Positions 16,355 to 24,314 of a stretch of DNA of 64,000 nt are shown in pieces; positions within the stretch are counted from its first letter, which is position 1, and every line of letters starts with the position of its first letter. This stretch comes from Kineosporia corallincola (lineage in GTDB: Bacteria; Actinomycetota; Actinomycetes; Actinomycetales; Kineosporiaceae), in the NCBI RefSeq assembly GCF_018499875.1, contig NZ_JAHBAY010000011.1:228585-292584 (forward strand), read 5' to 3'. The translations under genes and the position numbers were made by a program. The notes beneath the pieces are model-generated. The model was not told the DNA's origin. It was given only the letters and a program-made list of their open reading frames with translations, and ran no database searches.

Positions 16355-18172
16355 ATGCCTGTGTCTGATCGTCCCTCGCACCCTTACGGTCTCGACGCCA
16401 CCGAGGAAGTGCTCCTGCCTCCGGAACCCCAGCCCGCCCCCGGCTCGCGCCGCGCCCGCCGCGCCCAGGAACGGCAGACGCCCCCGGCCGGCCAGCCGGC
16501 CCACCCCGTCCCGTCGGACGGGCCAGTCACCCGGGCCCAGTCGCTCGGGCAGACCGGGTCGGTCACACAGGCCGGGCCGGTCGCGCGGAGCCAGGCCGAC
16601 CCAACTCAGTCGTCCACGCAGGCCCAGTCGGTCGGGCAGGCCCCGTCGCTCGGGCAGACCGGGTCATTCACGCAGGCCGGGTCATTCACGCAGACCGGGT
16701 CATTCACGCAGACCGGGTCGGTCACGCGGGGCCGGGCCGCCGCAGCTCAGCCGGCTGTGCCGACCCCGTCAGCCGATCCGGTTCAGCCGACCGCTCCGGC
16801 CGGGCAGGCCCCGTCGGTCGGGCAGGCCGCGCAGCCGTCCCGTCCGCAGACCCGGCGGGCGCGGCGTGAGGCGGTTCCCTCGTCGGCCAGCCGCCGGGGC
16901 CGGCGCGACGCCGAGAAGACCGGCCAGGGCGCCCGCCGTCACCTGCCGCAGGTCGCGGCCGCCGCGCTGGGGGTGCTCGCGGTGCTGGGCGGTGTGCTGC
17001 TCGCCACCGACAAGCTGCCCGGCGGCGGCACCGACAGCGCCGCGGCACTCAGCGCCACCGCGGCCGACACCCAGCTGTACTCGCCGGCCGTCGAGAACAT
17101 GACGGTGCTGGAGACGCCGGCCGCCAGCGCGTCCACCACGGCGGCCAAGAAGAAGGCGGTCGAGAAGGCCGCGGCCCAGGGCACCAGCAAGAAGGCCGCG
17201 GTCAAGGAGACCGCCGACACCGCCAAGAAGAAGGCCGCCGCCTCCACCACGGTCGCGGCGGGCGGGCAGAGCACCGCCAAACTGGGCGTGTTCCGCGGCA
17301 CCTCGCCGTCCGAGGTGAAGTCGTTCGCCGGCTGGCTGGGCGGCGACGTGGACTACGCGATGGACTTCTCCAGCCGCACCAGCTGGGACGAGATCGCCAA
17401 CCCGACCTGGATGCTCAACGAGTGGAAGGGCTCGGGCTACCGCATGGTCTACGCGGTCGCCATGCTGCCCACGCAAGACGACTCGGCCACCATGGCGGCC
17501 GGCGCCAACGGTGACTACGACGACTACTTCGCGACGCTCGCGAAGAACCTGGTCGACTACGGCCAGGGCGACTCGGTCATCCGACTCGGCTGGGAGTTCA
17601 ACCTCGCGGCCTCGCGCTGGCACCCGGACACCCGGGCCAACTTCGTCGCCTACTGGCGCCACATCGTGCAGGCGATGCGCTCGGTGCCGGGCACCGACGG
17701 GCTCAAGTTCGACTGGAACCCGAACATCGGTGGCGAGACCTACGACCCCACGGACTACTACCCGGGCAACGGCTACGTCGACTACATCGGCGTGGACACC
17801 TACGACATCTCCTGGGTGGACGGTTCCTACCCGTTCCCGTCCGGCTGCGACGCCGCCTGCAAGCTGGAGCGCCGCAAGGTGGCCTGGAACAGCACGCTCA
17901 ACGGCACCTTCGGCCTGAAGTTCTACGCCAACTTCGCGGCGAGCAAGGGCAAGCCGCTGACCATCCCGGAGTGGGGGCTGTGGGACCGGCCCGACGGTCA
18001 CGGCGGCGGTGACAACGCCTACTACATCGAGCAGATGTACAAGTTCATCAGCGACCCGTCCAACAACGTCGGCTACCAGTCCTACTTCGAATACAACCCG
18101 CCGGACACCGGTGACCACGCGCTGTCCACGCTGACCACCGGCGGCAGCATGTTCCGCAAGCTGTTCGGCTGA
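16355..18172 (+). CDS. Membrane-anchored glycoside hydrolase family 26-like enzyme
   Basis: A 605-residue protein with type II topology: a Pro/Gln/Ser/Thr-rich cytosolic region (1-195), one membrane helix (about 197-217), a Lys/Ala-rich spacer (250-300) and a GH26-type TIM barrel (about 305-600). The predicted acid/base is Glu414 in G-W-E-F-N and the nucleophile is Glu539 in I-P-E-W-G-L-W, the pattern of beta-mannanase and related GH26 enzymes. Other family features are 'FDWNPNIG' and 'YIGVDTYD'. Substrate may be mannan or another beta-glycan. In the cytosolic region an 18-base unit is repeated in tandem (16661-16714 and degenerate flanks), giving G-S-F-T-Q-(A/T) repeats. The downstream sigma factor starts 16 bases after the stop. 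Confidence 0.88.
   Translation: MPVSDRPSHPYGLDATEEVLLPPEPQPAPGSRRARRAQERQTPPAGQPAHPVPSDGPVTRAQSLGQTGSVTQAGPVARSQADPTQSSTQAQSVGQAPSLGQTGSFTQAGSFTQTGSFTQTGSVTRGRAAAAQPAVPTPSADPVQPTAPAGQAPSVGQAAQPSRPQTRRARREAVPSSASRRGRRDAEKTGQGARRHLPQVAAAALGVLAVLGGVLLATDKLPGGGTDSAAALSATAADTQLYSPAVENMTVLETPAASASTTAAKKKAVEKAAAQGTSKKAAVKETADTAKKKAAASTTVAAGGQSTAKLGVFRGTSPSEVKSFAGWLGGDVDYAMDFSSRTSWDEIANPTWMLNEWKGSGYRMVYAVAMLPTQDDSATMAAGANGDYDDYFATLAKNLVDYGQGDSVIRLGWEFNLAASRWHPDTRANFVAYWRHIVQAMRSVPGTDGLKFDWNPNIGGETYDPTDYYPGNGYVDYIGVDTYDISWVDGSYPFPSGCDAACKLERRKVAWNSTLNGTFGLKFYANFAASKGKPLTIPEWGLWDRPDGHGGGDNAYYIEQMYKFISDPSNNVGYQSYFEYNPPDTGDHALSTLTTGGSMFRKLFG
16661..16732 (+). repeat. 18-base in-frame tandem repeat in GH26 gene
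   Basis: Three nearly perfect units beginning GGGTCATTCACGCAG start at 16661, 16679 and 16697, and a fourth degenerate unit starts at 16715. Each encodes a six-residue G-S-F/V-T-Q/R unit in the cytosolic disordered region. Related, more diverged units extend upstream to about 16550. Confidence 0.85.
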
Positions 18173-18188
18173 AACCTAGGCTGCCGGT

Positions 18189-19124
18189 ATGCAGACCAGC
18201 CGGCAGACACCGTCCGACGAAGAACTGGTCCGGTGTGCCCGCACCGGTGACATGACGGCGTTCGCGCTGCTCACCGAGCGGCACCGGGCCGGTCTGCGGG
18301 CCACCGCGATCGCTGTGCTCGGCTACACCGACGAGGCGGACGACGCGGTGCAGGACGCACTGCTCACCGCGCTGCGGCGGCTGGCGGACCTGCGGGACCC
18401 GGCTGCGGTGGGGCCGTGGCTGAAAGCCTTGGTGCGCAACAACTGCCGGGCCCTGCTGCGGGCCCGGCGCCCGCTGCCGGTGGGCGAGCCGGAGCCGTTG
18501 CTGCCGCCCGACCCGGACCCGCTGCCGGAGGAACTGCTGGAGCAGGCGGCCACGGTGGACTGGGTACGGCACGCCCTGAGCGCGCTGTCGCCGCCGATCC
18601 GCGAGGTGATGCTGCTGCGCTACTTCAGCGGGGTGTCGTCGTACCGGCGGATCGCGGAGGTCTGCGGGATCCTGCCCGAGACGGTCGGCAGCCGGCTCCG
18701 CGAGGGCCGGCGCGACCTGGCCCGGCGGCTGCGGGAGAGCGCCGACGCGGCCCACGACCAGGTGGCGGCCGAGACCGGGGCGTGGCGCCGGGAGTCCGCT
18801 CAGCTGATGACCGCGATGTCGGAAGGCGGCTTCGGCCGGGTCGTCGACGACTGGTACCACCCGCACGCCTCGCTCCTGGTGATGGGCATCCTGCACGGCG
18901 ACCGCAACCTGATGCTGGGCATGCTCGACTGGACGCTGGGGGCCGGGGTCGGGGTGCGTCTGCACGACGCCGCGGTGAGCCGGGACGTGTTGCTGTGGGA
19001 GGCGGACTTCCTGAACCCGCCGTCCGATCCGGAGCACTGCCCACCGACCATGGCCTGCCTGTTCCGCCTCGACCAGGGACGCGTGGCTCACATGGGCATC
19101 GCCTACGGCGGTCACCGGGGCTGA
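18189..19124 (+). CDS. ECF-type RNA polymerase sigma factor with C-terminal extension
   Basis: A 311-residue sigma-70 family protein. Region 2 covers residues about 10-75 (ELVRCARTGDMTAFALL, 'DEADDAVQDALLTALRRL', 'AVGPWLKALVRNNCRALL'). Region 4 is at about 120-180 (ALSALSPPIREVMLLRYFSG, RIAEVCGILPETVGSRL). A C-terminal domain of about 110 residues follows that resembles SnoaL/NTF2-like extensions of some ECF groups (DDWYHPHASLL, LFRLDQGRVAHMGIAYGG). Such extensions replace an anti-sigma factor in controlling activity, and no anti-sigma gene is adjacent here. The gap after the GH26 gene is only 16 bases, so the two may be co-transcribed. Confidence 0.88.
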   Translation: MQTSRQTPSDEELVRCARTGDMTAFALLTERHRAGLRATAIAVLGYTDEADDAVQDALLTALRRLADLRDPAAVGPWLKALVRNNCRALLRARRPLPVGEPEPLLPPDPDPLPEELLEQAATVDWVRHALSALSPPIREVMLLRYFSGVSSYRRIAEVCGILPETVGSRLREGRRDLARRLRESADAAHDQVAAETGAWRRESAQLMTAMSEGGFGRVVDDWYHPHASLLVMGILHGDRNLMLGMLDWTLGAGVGVRLHDAAVSRDVLLWEADFLNPPSDPEHCPPTMACLFRLDQGRVAHMGIAYGGHRG

Positions 19125-19147
19125 GGTCGCCGCCCGGGCCGGGGATC

Positions 19148-19199
19148 CCTTTCTTTTTGACACCGGCCAGGCGCCCAGGGTGGTGTCAAAAACGAAAGG
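19148..19199. repeat. Long palindromic element, copy 1
   Basis: CCTTTC-TTTTTGACACC and GGTGTCAAAAA-C-GAAAGG form a 17-base-pair inverted repeat (one bulged C) around a 17-base centre. The core from 19159 to 19192 recurs at 28188-28221 with 30 of 34 bases identical. It stands 23 bases after the sigma-factor stop and 85 bases before the dehydrogenase start. It could be a bidirectional terminator or a repeated operator. Confidence 0.8.
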
Positions 19200-19284
19200 A
19201 GGGACCGGACCCGGCCTGATGTCAGCACGCGCTGCCGGGTTCGGCATCCTGGGGTCCAGCAGTCCGATCCTGAGGAGGGCGCGC

Positions 19285-20433
19285 ATGCGCGCGGTGGTGT
19301 TCGAGGCGTTCGGTGACGTGCCGCAGGTGCGGGAGGTGCCGGATCCGCAGGCCCCGGTGGGCGGGGTGGTCGTGGCGGTGGAGGCGACCGGGCTGTGCCG
19401 GTCCGACTGGCACGCGCTCGCGGGGCACGACGACGACGTGGTCCTGCCGCACGTGCCCGGCCACGAGTTCGCCGGGCGGGTGCTCGAGATCGGCCAGGGC
19501 GTCAGCGGGTTCGAGATCGGGCAGCGGGTCACCGCGCCCTTCGTCTACGCCTGCGGGGTCTGCGCGCCGTGCCGTCAGGGTGACGGGCAGGTCTGCCTGG
19601 ATCAGCGTCAGCCCGGCTTCACCCGCTGGGGATCGTTCGCCGGCCGGGTCGTGGTGGAGCGTGCCATGGTCAACCTGGTGCCGCTGCCCGACCAGGTGCC
19701 GATGGACGTCGCGGCGGTACTGGGCTGCCGGTTCGGCACCTCGTTCCGCGCCGTCACTCAGGTCGGCCGCGTGCGGGCGGGGGAGTGGGTGGCCGTGCAC
19801 GGCTGCGGCGGGGTCGGGCTGTCGGCGGTCGCGATCGCGGTGGCGGCCGGGGCCCGGGTGGTGGCGGTCGACGTGTCTCCGCGAGCGCTGGAACTGGCGG
19901 TGAAGCTCGGGGCCGAGTCGGTGGTGCAGGCGCGCGGGGCCGAGCGCCCGGCCGTGGTGCCGGCCGACGACTTCGACGCCCTGGCGATGGCGGTCGGCGT
20001 GGCCGTCCGCGGAGCCGTGCCCGGCCGCGCGGACACCGGCCCGGCCCCCGACGTCCCCGCGCTGATCCGCGACCTCACCGCCGGCGGCGCCCACCTCTCG
20101 CTCGATGCCCTGGGCAGCCACGAGACCTGTGCCAACTCGATCCAGAGCCTGCGCCCGCGCGGCCGGCACGTGCAGGTCGGGCTGCTGCCGCCGGCGCTGG
20201 GGCTGCCGCCGGTGCCGATGCACACGGTCATCGGCCGCGAGCTGGAGGTGCTGGGCAGTCACGGTCTGGCCGCCCACGCCTACCCGCAGCTGATGGCGCT
20301 GGTGGCGAGCGGCCGGCTGGATCCGTCGTCCATGATCACCACGCACCTCACCCTCGACGAGGCGGGACCGGCGCTGGCCGCGATGGACACCCAGCCGCCG
20401 AGCGGCGTGGCCGTGATCGACCCTCGCCGGTGA
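19285..20433 (+). CDS. Zinc-dependent alcohol dehydrogenase family protein
   Basis: A 382-residue medium-chain dehydrogenase/reductase. Catalytic zinc ligands are Cys38 and His60-Glu61 (G-H-E). The structural zinc lobe has Cys90, Cys93, Cys96 and Cys104. The NAD(P)-binding loop is G-C-G-G-V-G-L-S. The start is ATG 19285 because GAGGAGG sits six bases upstream; a longer frame begins inside the palindromic element and lacks a ribosome site. The middle (about residues 230-250) carries a short insertion rich in Arg/Ala/Pro (RGAVPGRADTGPAPD). The substrate is unknown; it stands alone between a sigma factor and a lipid gene. Confidence 0.93.
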   Translation: MRAVVFEAFGDVPQVREVPDPQAPVGGVVVAVEATGLCRSDWHALAGHDDDVVLPHVPGHEFAGRVLEIGQGVSGFEIGQRVTAPFVYACGVCAPCRQGDGQVCLDQRQPGFTRWGSFAGRVVVERAMVNLVPLPDQVPMDVAAVLGCRFGTSFRAVTQVGRVRAGEWVAVHGCGGVGLSAVAIAVAAGARVVAVDVSPRALELAVKLGAESVVQARGAERPAVVPADDFDALAMAVGVAVRGAVPGRADTGPAPDVPALIRDLTAGGAHLSLDALGSHETCANSIQSLRPRGRHVQVGLLPPALGLPPVPMHTVIGRELEVLGSHGLAAHAYPQLMALVASGRLDPSSMITTHLTLDEAGPALAAMDTQPPSGVAVIDPRR

Positions 20434-20675
20434 ACCGCCGACGCCCCACAGGGACCACCAGGAACAGGGAAAACGACCAGCGGTGACACGGACGTGACCA
20501 ATGGGCAACCGCCGGACGGGCAGGGGGCCGTCCGGACTGTGAGAGACTTTCCCCGCTCGGCCTGTTCGGGTGCGAGGTCCATCCTGTCTGATCCTGCCGT
20601 CCGGGGGTTCCGCTGACGACACACGACGTCGTATTCGAGCCTTTCGAAGCATCGGCTCGATTCCGACTTGCTGGC

Positions 20676-21389
20676 ATGGCCGTTCACCTCTACACCGCGA
20701 GCGGCACGGTTCTCGCGTTCCTCATGGTGATCGCGGCCTTCGACGGCGATGCGATCAGGGCCCTGTGGATCAGCCTGGCGGCACTCGTCATCGACGGCAC
20801 CGACGGCATGCTCGCCCGGCGCCTTCGGGTGAAAGAGACCATCCCCTCGTTCGACGGTGCCCGGCTCGACGACATCGTCGACTACATCACCTACGTCTTC
20901 GCGCCCGTCGTCCTGCTCTGGACCGGTGGCTACCTGCCCGACGGCATGCTCGGCGGCACCCTCGCCGCACTGCCGCTGCTGGCGTCCAGCTACCAGTTCT
21001 GCCGGGTCGACGCGAAGACCGACGACCACTTCTTCCTCGGCTTCCCGAGCTACTGGAACGTGGTCGCCTTCTACGTGATCGTGGCCGGGCTCGGTGCCAC
21101 CACCACCGGCATCATCCTGGCGGTGTGCTCGGCGCTGGTGTTCGTGCCGATCAAGTACATCTACCCGTCCCGCACCCGCATCTTCCGCCGTACCAACCTG
21201 CTGCTCACCGCGGCCTGGCTGGCGGCCTACGCGCTGCTGCTGGCGCAGAAGTCCGACGGCGACGCGAGTTCCGTCATCATCTGGGCCTCGCTGCTGTACA
21301 TCGCGTACTACGTCGGCAGCAGCGTCTATCTCACGCTCGTCGGCCGGTCCCGCCGGCCGGTGTCGCAGCCGGAGACCGTCGAGGCCTGA
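20676..21389 (+). CDS. pcs: Phosphatidylcholine-synthase-like CDP-alcohol phosphatidyltransferase
   Basis: A 237-residue membrane protein that most resembles Pcs, which condenses choline with CDP-diacylglycerol. The CDP-alcohol transferase motif D-G-T-D-G-M-L-A-R...G-A-R-L-D-D-I-V-D is complete (residues about 32-65) and metal-binding Asp residues are all present. Seven or eight hydrophobic segments follow. The opening 'AVHLYTASG' is typical of the Pcs branch. ATG 20676 lacks a Shine-Dalgarno sequence. The same frame stays open for 84 bases upstream and reads protein-like, but contains no ATG, GTG or TTG, so leaderless initiation at 20676 is preferred. The Pcs call rests on motif style. Confidence 0.85.
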   Translation: MAVHLYTASGTVLAFLMVIAAFDGDAIRALWISLAALVIDGTDGMLARRLRVKETIPSFDGARLDDIVDYITYVFAPVVLLWTGGYLPDGMLGGTLAALPLLASSYQFCRVDAKTDDHFFLGFPSYWNVVAFYVIVAGLGATTTGIILAVCSALVFVPIKYIYPSRTRIFRRTNLLLTAAWLAAYALLLAQKSDGDASSVIIWASLLYIAYYVGSSVYLTLVGRSRRPVSQPETVEA

Positions 21390-21414
21390 CCGCACCGCCG
21401 GGAAGAACCTCACC

Positions 21415-21445
21415 GACGCCCCTGGGAACCACTCCCGGGGGCGTC
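21415..21445 (+). terminator. Terminator hairpin after pcs
   Basis: GACGCCCCTGGGA and TCCCGGGGGCGTC form a 13-base-pair stem (one T-G pair) with loop ACCAC, 26 bases after the pcs stop. Confidence 0.75.
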
Positions 21446-21481
21446 GTGCTGTCCGGCTGACTGACCTGGGATGATGCCGGG

Positions 21482-22336
21482 GTGCTGCTTGGACTCGGCT
21501 CGGCCCTGGTTGCCGCCGTCATGTACGGCGTGGCCTCGATCCTCCAGGCCGTCGGGGCCCGGAACGTGCCGGAGAGCGCGGGCCTGAGCCCGGGCACGGC
21601 CGTCGCGATGCTCCGGCAGCCGTTCCTGCTGGGCTCGATCGTGCTGATGATGCTCGGCTACGTGTTCCACCTGATCGCGGTGCGCCTGGTGCCGCTCTTC
21701 CTGGCGCAGACCGGGATCGCGGTGAGTCTCGTGGTCACGGCCCTCCTCGCCGTCCGGTACTTCCACGACCACCTCAGCCGCCTGGAGTGGGGGGCCATCG
21801 TCGCGGTGGTCGGGGGCCTGGTCCTGCTCTCCTCGGCGGCCGGCGACACCGGCACCGAGCGGGCCACACCCACTCTCAACGTCGCGGTGTTCACCGTGCT
21901 GGCGCTCATCGTCGTGGTGTCGTTCTTCGCCACCCGGTTCGAGGGTTCGCTCGCCGCCGCGGTGCTCGGCCTGGCCGGCGGCATGGGCTACGCGGTGGTG
22001 GCGATCGCCTCCCGGTTGCTGCCCGACTTCGTGATCGGCGACCTGCTCACCTCGGCCTCCACCTACGCCCTGGTGATCGCCGGGGTGCTGGCCTTCTTCC
22101 TCTACTCGCTGGCCCTCCAGCGCGGCTCGGTCACCGCCGCCACCACCGCCCTGATCAGCACCCAGACGATGGCGCCGACGATCGCCGGGGTGGCGTTCCT
22201 CGGCGACGAGGTGCGTTCGGGCTTCTGGCCGGTCGCGATCGCCGGGTTCGTGCTCACCGCGGCCGCCGCGGCGGTCCTGGTCCGGTTCGAGGGCGGCAGC
22301 GAACCGCTCGTCGACATCGAGGAGACCGCTCCGTAA
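21482..22336 (+). CDS. DMT-superfamily membrane transporter
   Basis: A 284-residue integral membrane protein with nine or ten hydrophobic segments, starting at GTG 21482. The architecture (G-S-A-L-V-A-A-V-M-Y-G near the N-terminus, 'GAIVAVVGGLVLL' mid-protein, 'QTMAPTIAGVAFLGDEVRSGF' near the end) fits the drug/metabolite transporter superfamily, in the branch that includes NIPA-like and DUF-type transporters. It has a short acidic C-terminal tail. The substrate is unknown. It precedes the LysR regulator by about 30 bases on the same strand. Confidence 0.85.
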   Translation: MLLGLGSALVAAVMYGVASILQAVGARNVPESAGLSPGTAVAMLRQPFLLGSIVLMMLGYVFHLIAVRLVPLFLAQTGIAVSLVVTALLAVRYFHDHLSRLEWGAIVAVVGGLVLLSSAAGDTGTERATPTLNVAVFTVLALIVVVSFFATRFEGSLAAAVLGLAGGMGYAVVAIASRLLPDFVIGDLLTSASTYALVIAGVLAFFLYSLALQRGSVTAATTALISTQTMAPTIAGVAFLGDEVRSGFWPVAIAGFVLTAAAAAVLVRFEGGSEPLVDIEETAP

Positions 22337-22368
22337 CCTGGCGGGTGGCCGGCCGGTGTAATTTCCGG

Positions 22369-23319
22369 ATGATGACGGCCCAGGGCCCGGGAAGCCGCAA
22401 CTTCACGCTGAGCCAGCTGCGCTACTTCTCCGTGGTCGCGCAGGAGGGCAGCATGACCGGCGCGGCCGGCCGGTTGCGTATCACCCAGTCCGCGCTGTCG
22501 TCCGCCGTCGCCCAGCTGGAGGCGGCGATGGGAGTGCCGCTGTTCCGCCGGCTCCCGCGTCGTGGCCTGTCGCTGACCGATCCCGGCCGCCGGCTGCTGC
22601 GTGAGTCGCTGCCCCTGCTGGAGGAGGTGGACCGGCTGCCGGCGCTGGTGCGTGGCGAGGAGGAGGCCCTGACCGGGCGGCTCGTGGTCGGCGTGTACGA
22701 GCCGATCGCCTCGGTGCACCTGCCCGACATCCTGCACGAGTTCGAGGCCCGCTATCCCGGTGTCGACGTGTCGCTGGTGGAGGGCGACCAGGAGACCGTG
22801 CGGCAGGCACTGCTGTCCGGCACCTGCGAGATGGGGCTGCTCTACAGCATGGGCGTGCTGGCCGGCCTGGAGACCGAGGTGCTGGAGACGCTGCCGCCGC
22901 ACGTGCTGGTGGCGGCCGGGCACCCGCTGGCCCGGCGGGGCACGCCGGTCCGGCTGGCCGAGCTGGCCGACGAGCCGCTGATCCTGCTCGACCTGCCGCA
23001 CACCCGGGAGTACCTGGCCGGCCTGTTCGACGCGGCCGGGGTGGCGCCCCAGGTGCGGCACTGGGTGAAGGGTTACGACACCGTGCGGTCGTTCGTGGCC
23101 CGCGGCGGCTACACCATCCTGAACCGGGTGCTGCCGCACCGCGGCACCCACAACGGCGGGCAGGTGGTGGCCCTGGAACTGCGTGACGACCTGCCCGGGG
23201 TGGACGTGCTGCTGGCCCGTCGTGACGACACCCGCCCGACCCGGCGGGCCCAGGCGTTCGCCGGACTGTGCCGGGACCAGACCGGACCGTCCGTCGCAGA
23301 GCATGTTTCGTTCATGTGA
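22369..23319 (+). CDS. LysR-family regulator of pyrimidine/hydantoin operon
   Basis: A 316-residue LysR protein. The helix-turn-helix lies at residues about 13-70 (F-T-L-S-Q-L-R-Y-F, 'GSMTGAAGRLRITQSALSSA') followed by the linker and a two-lobed periplasmic-binding-type effector domain from about 95. ATG 22369 is followed at once by a second ATG, and either may be used; a much longer frame overlaps the transporter gene and is spurious. It lies immediately upstream of, and on the same strand as, the amidohydrolase/hydantoinase operon, separated by 144 bases that contain an ATC-N9-GAT LysR-type box. It likely activates or represses that operon in response to a pyrimidine or hydantoin metabolite. 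Confidence 0.9.
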   Translation: MMTAQGPGSRNFTLSQLRYFSVVAQEGSMTGAAGRLRITQSALSSAVAQLEAAMGVPLFRRLPRRGLSLTDPGRRLLRESLPLLEEVDRLPALVRGEEEALTGRLVVGVYEPIASVHLPDILHEFEARYPGVDVSLVEGDQETVRQALLSGTCEMGLLYSMGVLAGLETEVLETLPPHVLVAAGHPLARRGTPVRLAELADEPLILLDLPHTREYLAGLFDAAGVAPQVRHWVKGYDTVRSFVARGGYTILNRVLPHRGTHNGGQVVALELRDDLPGVDVLLARRDDTRPTRRAQAFAGLCRDQTGPSVAEHVSFM

Positions 23320-23331
23320 ACGGGCTTTGTC

Positions 23332-23346
23332 ATCGATTTTCTCGAT
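23332..23346. promoter_or_regulatory. LysR-type box ATC-N9-GAT upstream of the operon
   Basis: ATCGATTTTCTCGAT is a perfect 15-base dyad of the ATC-N9-GAT form known for LysR regulators. It begins 13 bases after the LysR stop and ends 117 bases before the amidohydrolase start. Use by the neighbouring LysR protein is inferred. Confidence 0.55.
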
Positions 23347-23463
23347 CCTGGGAGGTAAAACATCTGTTGGACCAGGTGACGTGACGGGTTCACAATTCCT
23401 GGATCAGTCCCGGCCGGGCACGTCCGGCAGGCCGGTGAGAACTACGCAACGGTAGGGATTTTC

Positions 23464-24312
23464 ATGACTGTCGTTCGTGCCGCGATCACCCAGACCACCT
23501 GGACCGGGGACAAGGAGTCGATGATCGGGCGTCATGAGCAGTTCGCCCGTGACGCCGCTGCCCAGGGCGTTCAGGTCATCTGCTTCCAGGAGCTCTTCTA
23601 CGGGCCCTACTTCGGCATCACCCAGGAGAAGAAGTATTACTCCTTCGCCGAGCCGGCCGACGGGCCGGTGGTGCGGCGGTTCGCCGCGCTGGCGAAGGAA
23701 CTGGGGATGGTGATGATCCTCCCGATCTACGAGGAGGAGATGCCGGGCGTCTACTACAACACCGCGGTGGTGGTCGACGCCGACGGTTCGGTGGTGGGCA
23801 AGTACCGCAAGAACCACATCCCCAACCTGGACAAGTTCTGGGAGAAGTTCTACTTCCGGCCCGGAAACCTGGGCTGGCCGGTGTTCGACACCGCCGTCGG
23901 CAGGATCGGCGTGACCATCTGCTACGACCGGCACTTCCCCGAGGGCTGGCGCATGCTCGGCCTGGCCGGGGCGCAGATCGTGTTCAACCCCAACGCCTCC
24001 AAACCCGGCCTGTCCAACCGGTTGTGGGAGCTGGAGCAGACCGGTGCCGCCGCCGCGAACGGCTACTTCGTGCTGGTCCCGAACCGGGTCGGCCTGGAGG
24101 ACAACGAGTTCGGCGAGCTGGCCGTCGACTTCTACGGCACCTCCTACGTGGCCGACCCGCAGGGCAACTACGTGGGTGAGCTGGGCTCCAGCAGCGAGGA
24201 GCAGCTGCTGGTGCGCGACCTCGACCTGGACAAGGTGCGTGAGGTGCGCGACGACTGGCAGTTCTACCGGGACCGCCGGCCGGACGCCTACGGCCTGATC
24301 GTGGAGCCGTGA
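23464..24312 (+). CDS. Nitrilase-superfamily amidohydrolase (beta-ureidopropionase / N-carbamoyl amino-acid hydrolase type)
   Basis: A 282-residue carbon-nitrogen hydrolase. The catalytic triad is complete: Glu43 (C-F-Q-E-L-F-Y-G-P-Y), Lys116 (Y-R-K-N-H-I-P) and Cys153 (T-I-C-Y-D-R-H-F-P-E-G). The flanking sequence 'HIPNLDKFWEKFYFRPGNLG' is characteristic of the beta-ureidopropionase/N-carbamoylputrescine branch. It would hydrolyse an N-carbamoyl amino acid to the free amino acid, ammonia and CO2. This is the last step of reductive pyrimidine breakdown, or the second step of hydantoin breakdown. AGGGA lies five bases before the ATG. Its stop overlaps a possible GTG start of the hydantoinase gene. 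Confidence 0.93.
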   Translation: MTVVRAAITQTTWTGDKESMIGRHEQFARDAAAQGVQVICFQELFYGPYFGITQEKKYYSFAEPADGPVVRRFAALAKELGMVMILPIYEEEMPGVYYNTAVVVDADGSVVGKYRKNHIPNLDKFWEKFYFRPGNLGWPVFDTAVGRIGVTICYDRHFPEGWRMLGLAGAQIVFNPNASKPGLSNRLWELEQTGAAAANGYFVLVPNRVGLEDNEFGELAVDFYGTSYVADPQGNYVGELGSSSEEQLLVRDLDLDKVREVRDDWQFYRDRRPDAYGLIVEP

Positions 24313-24314
24313 CG

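Noticed and set aside
19180..19284. N-terminal extension of the alcohol dehydrogenase from GTG 19180
   Set aside because: It begins inside the palindromic element, lacks a ribosome site, and ATG 19285 has GAGGAGG at ideal spacing and the family-typical first residues.
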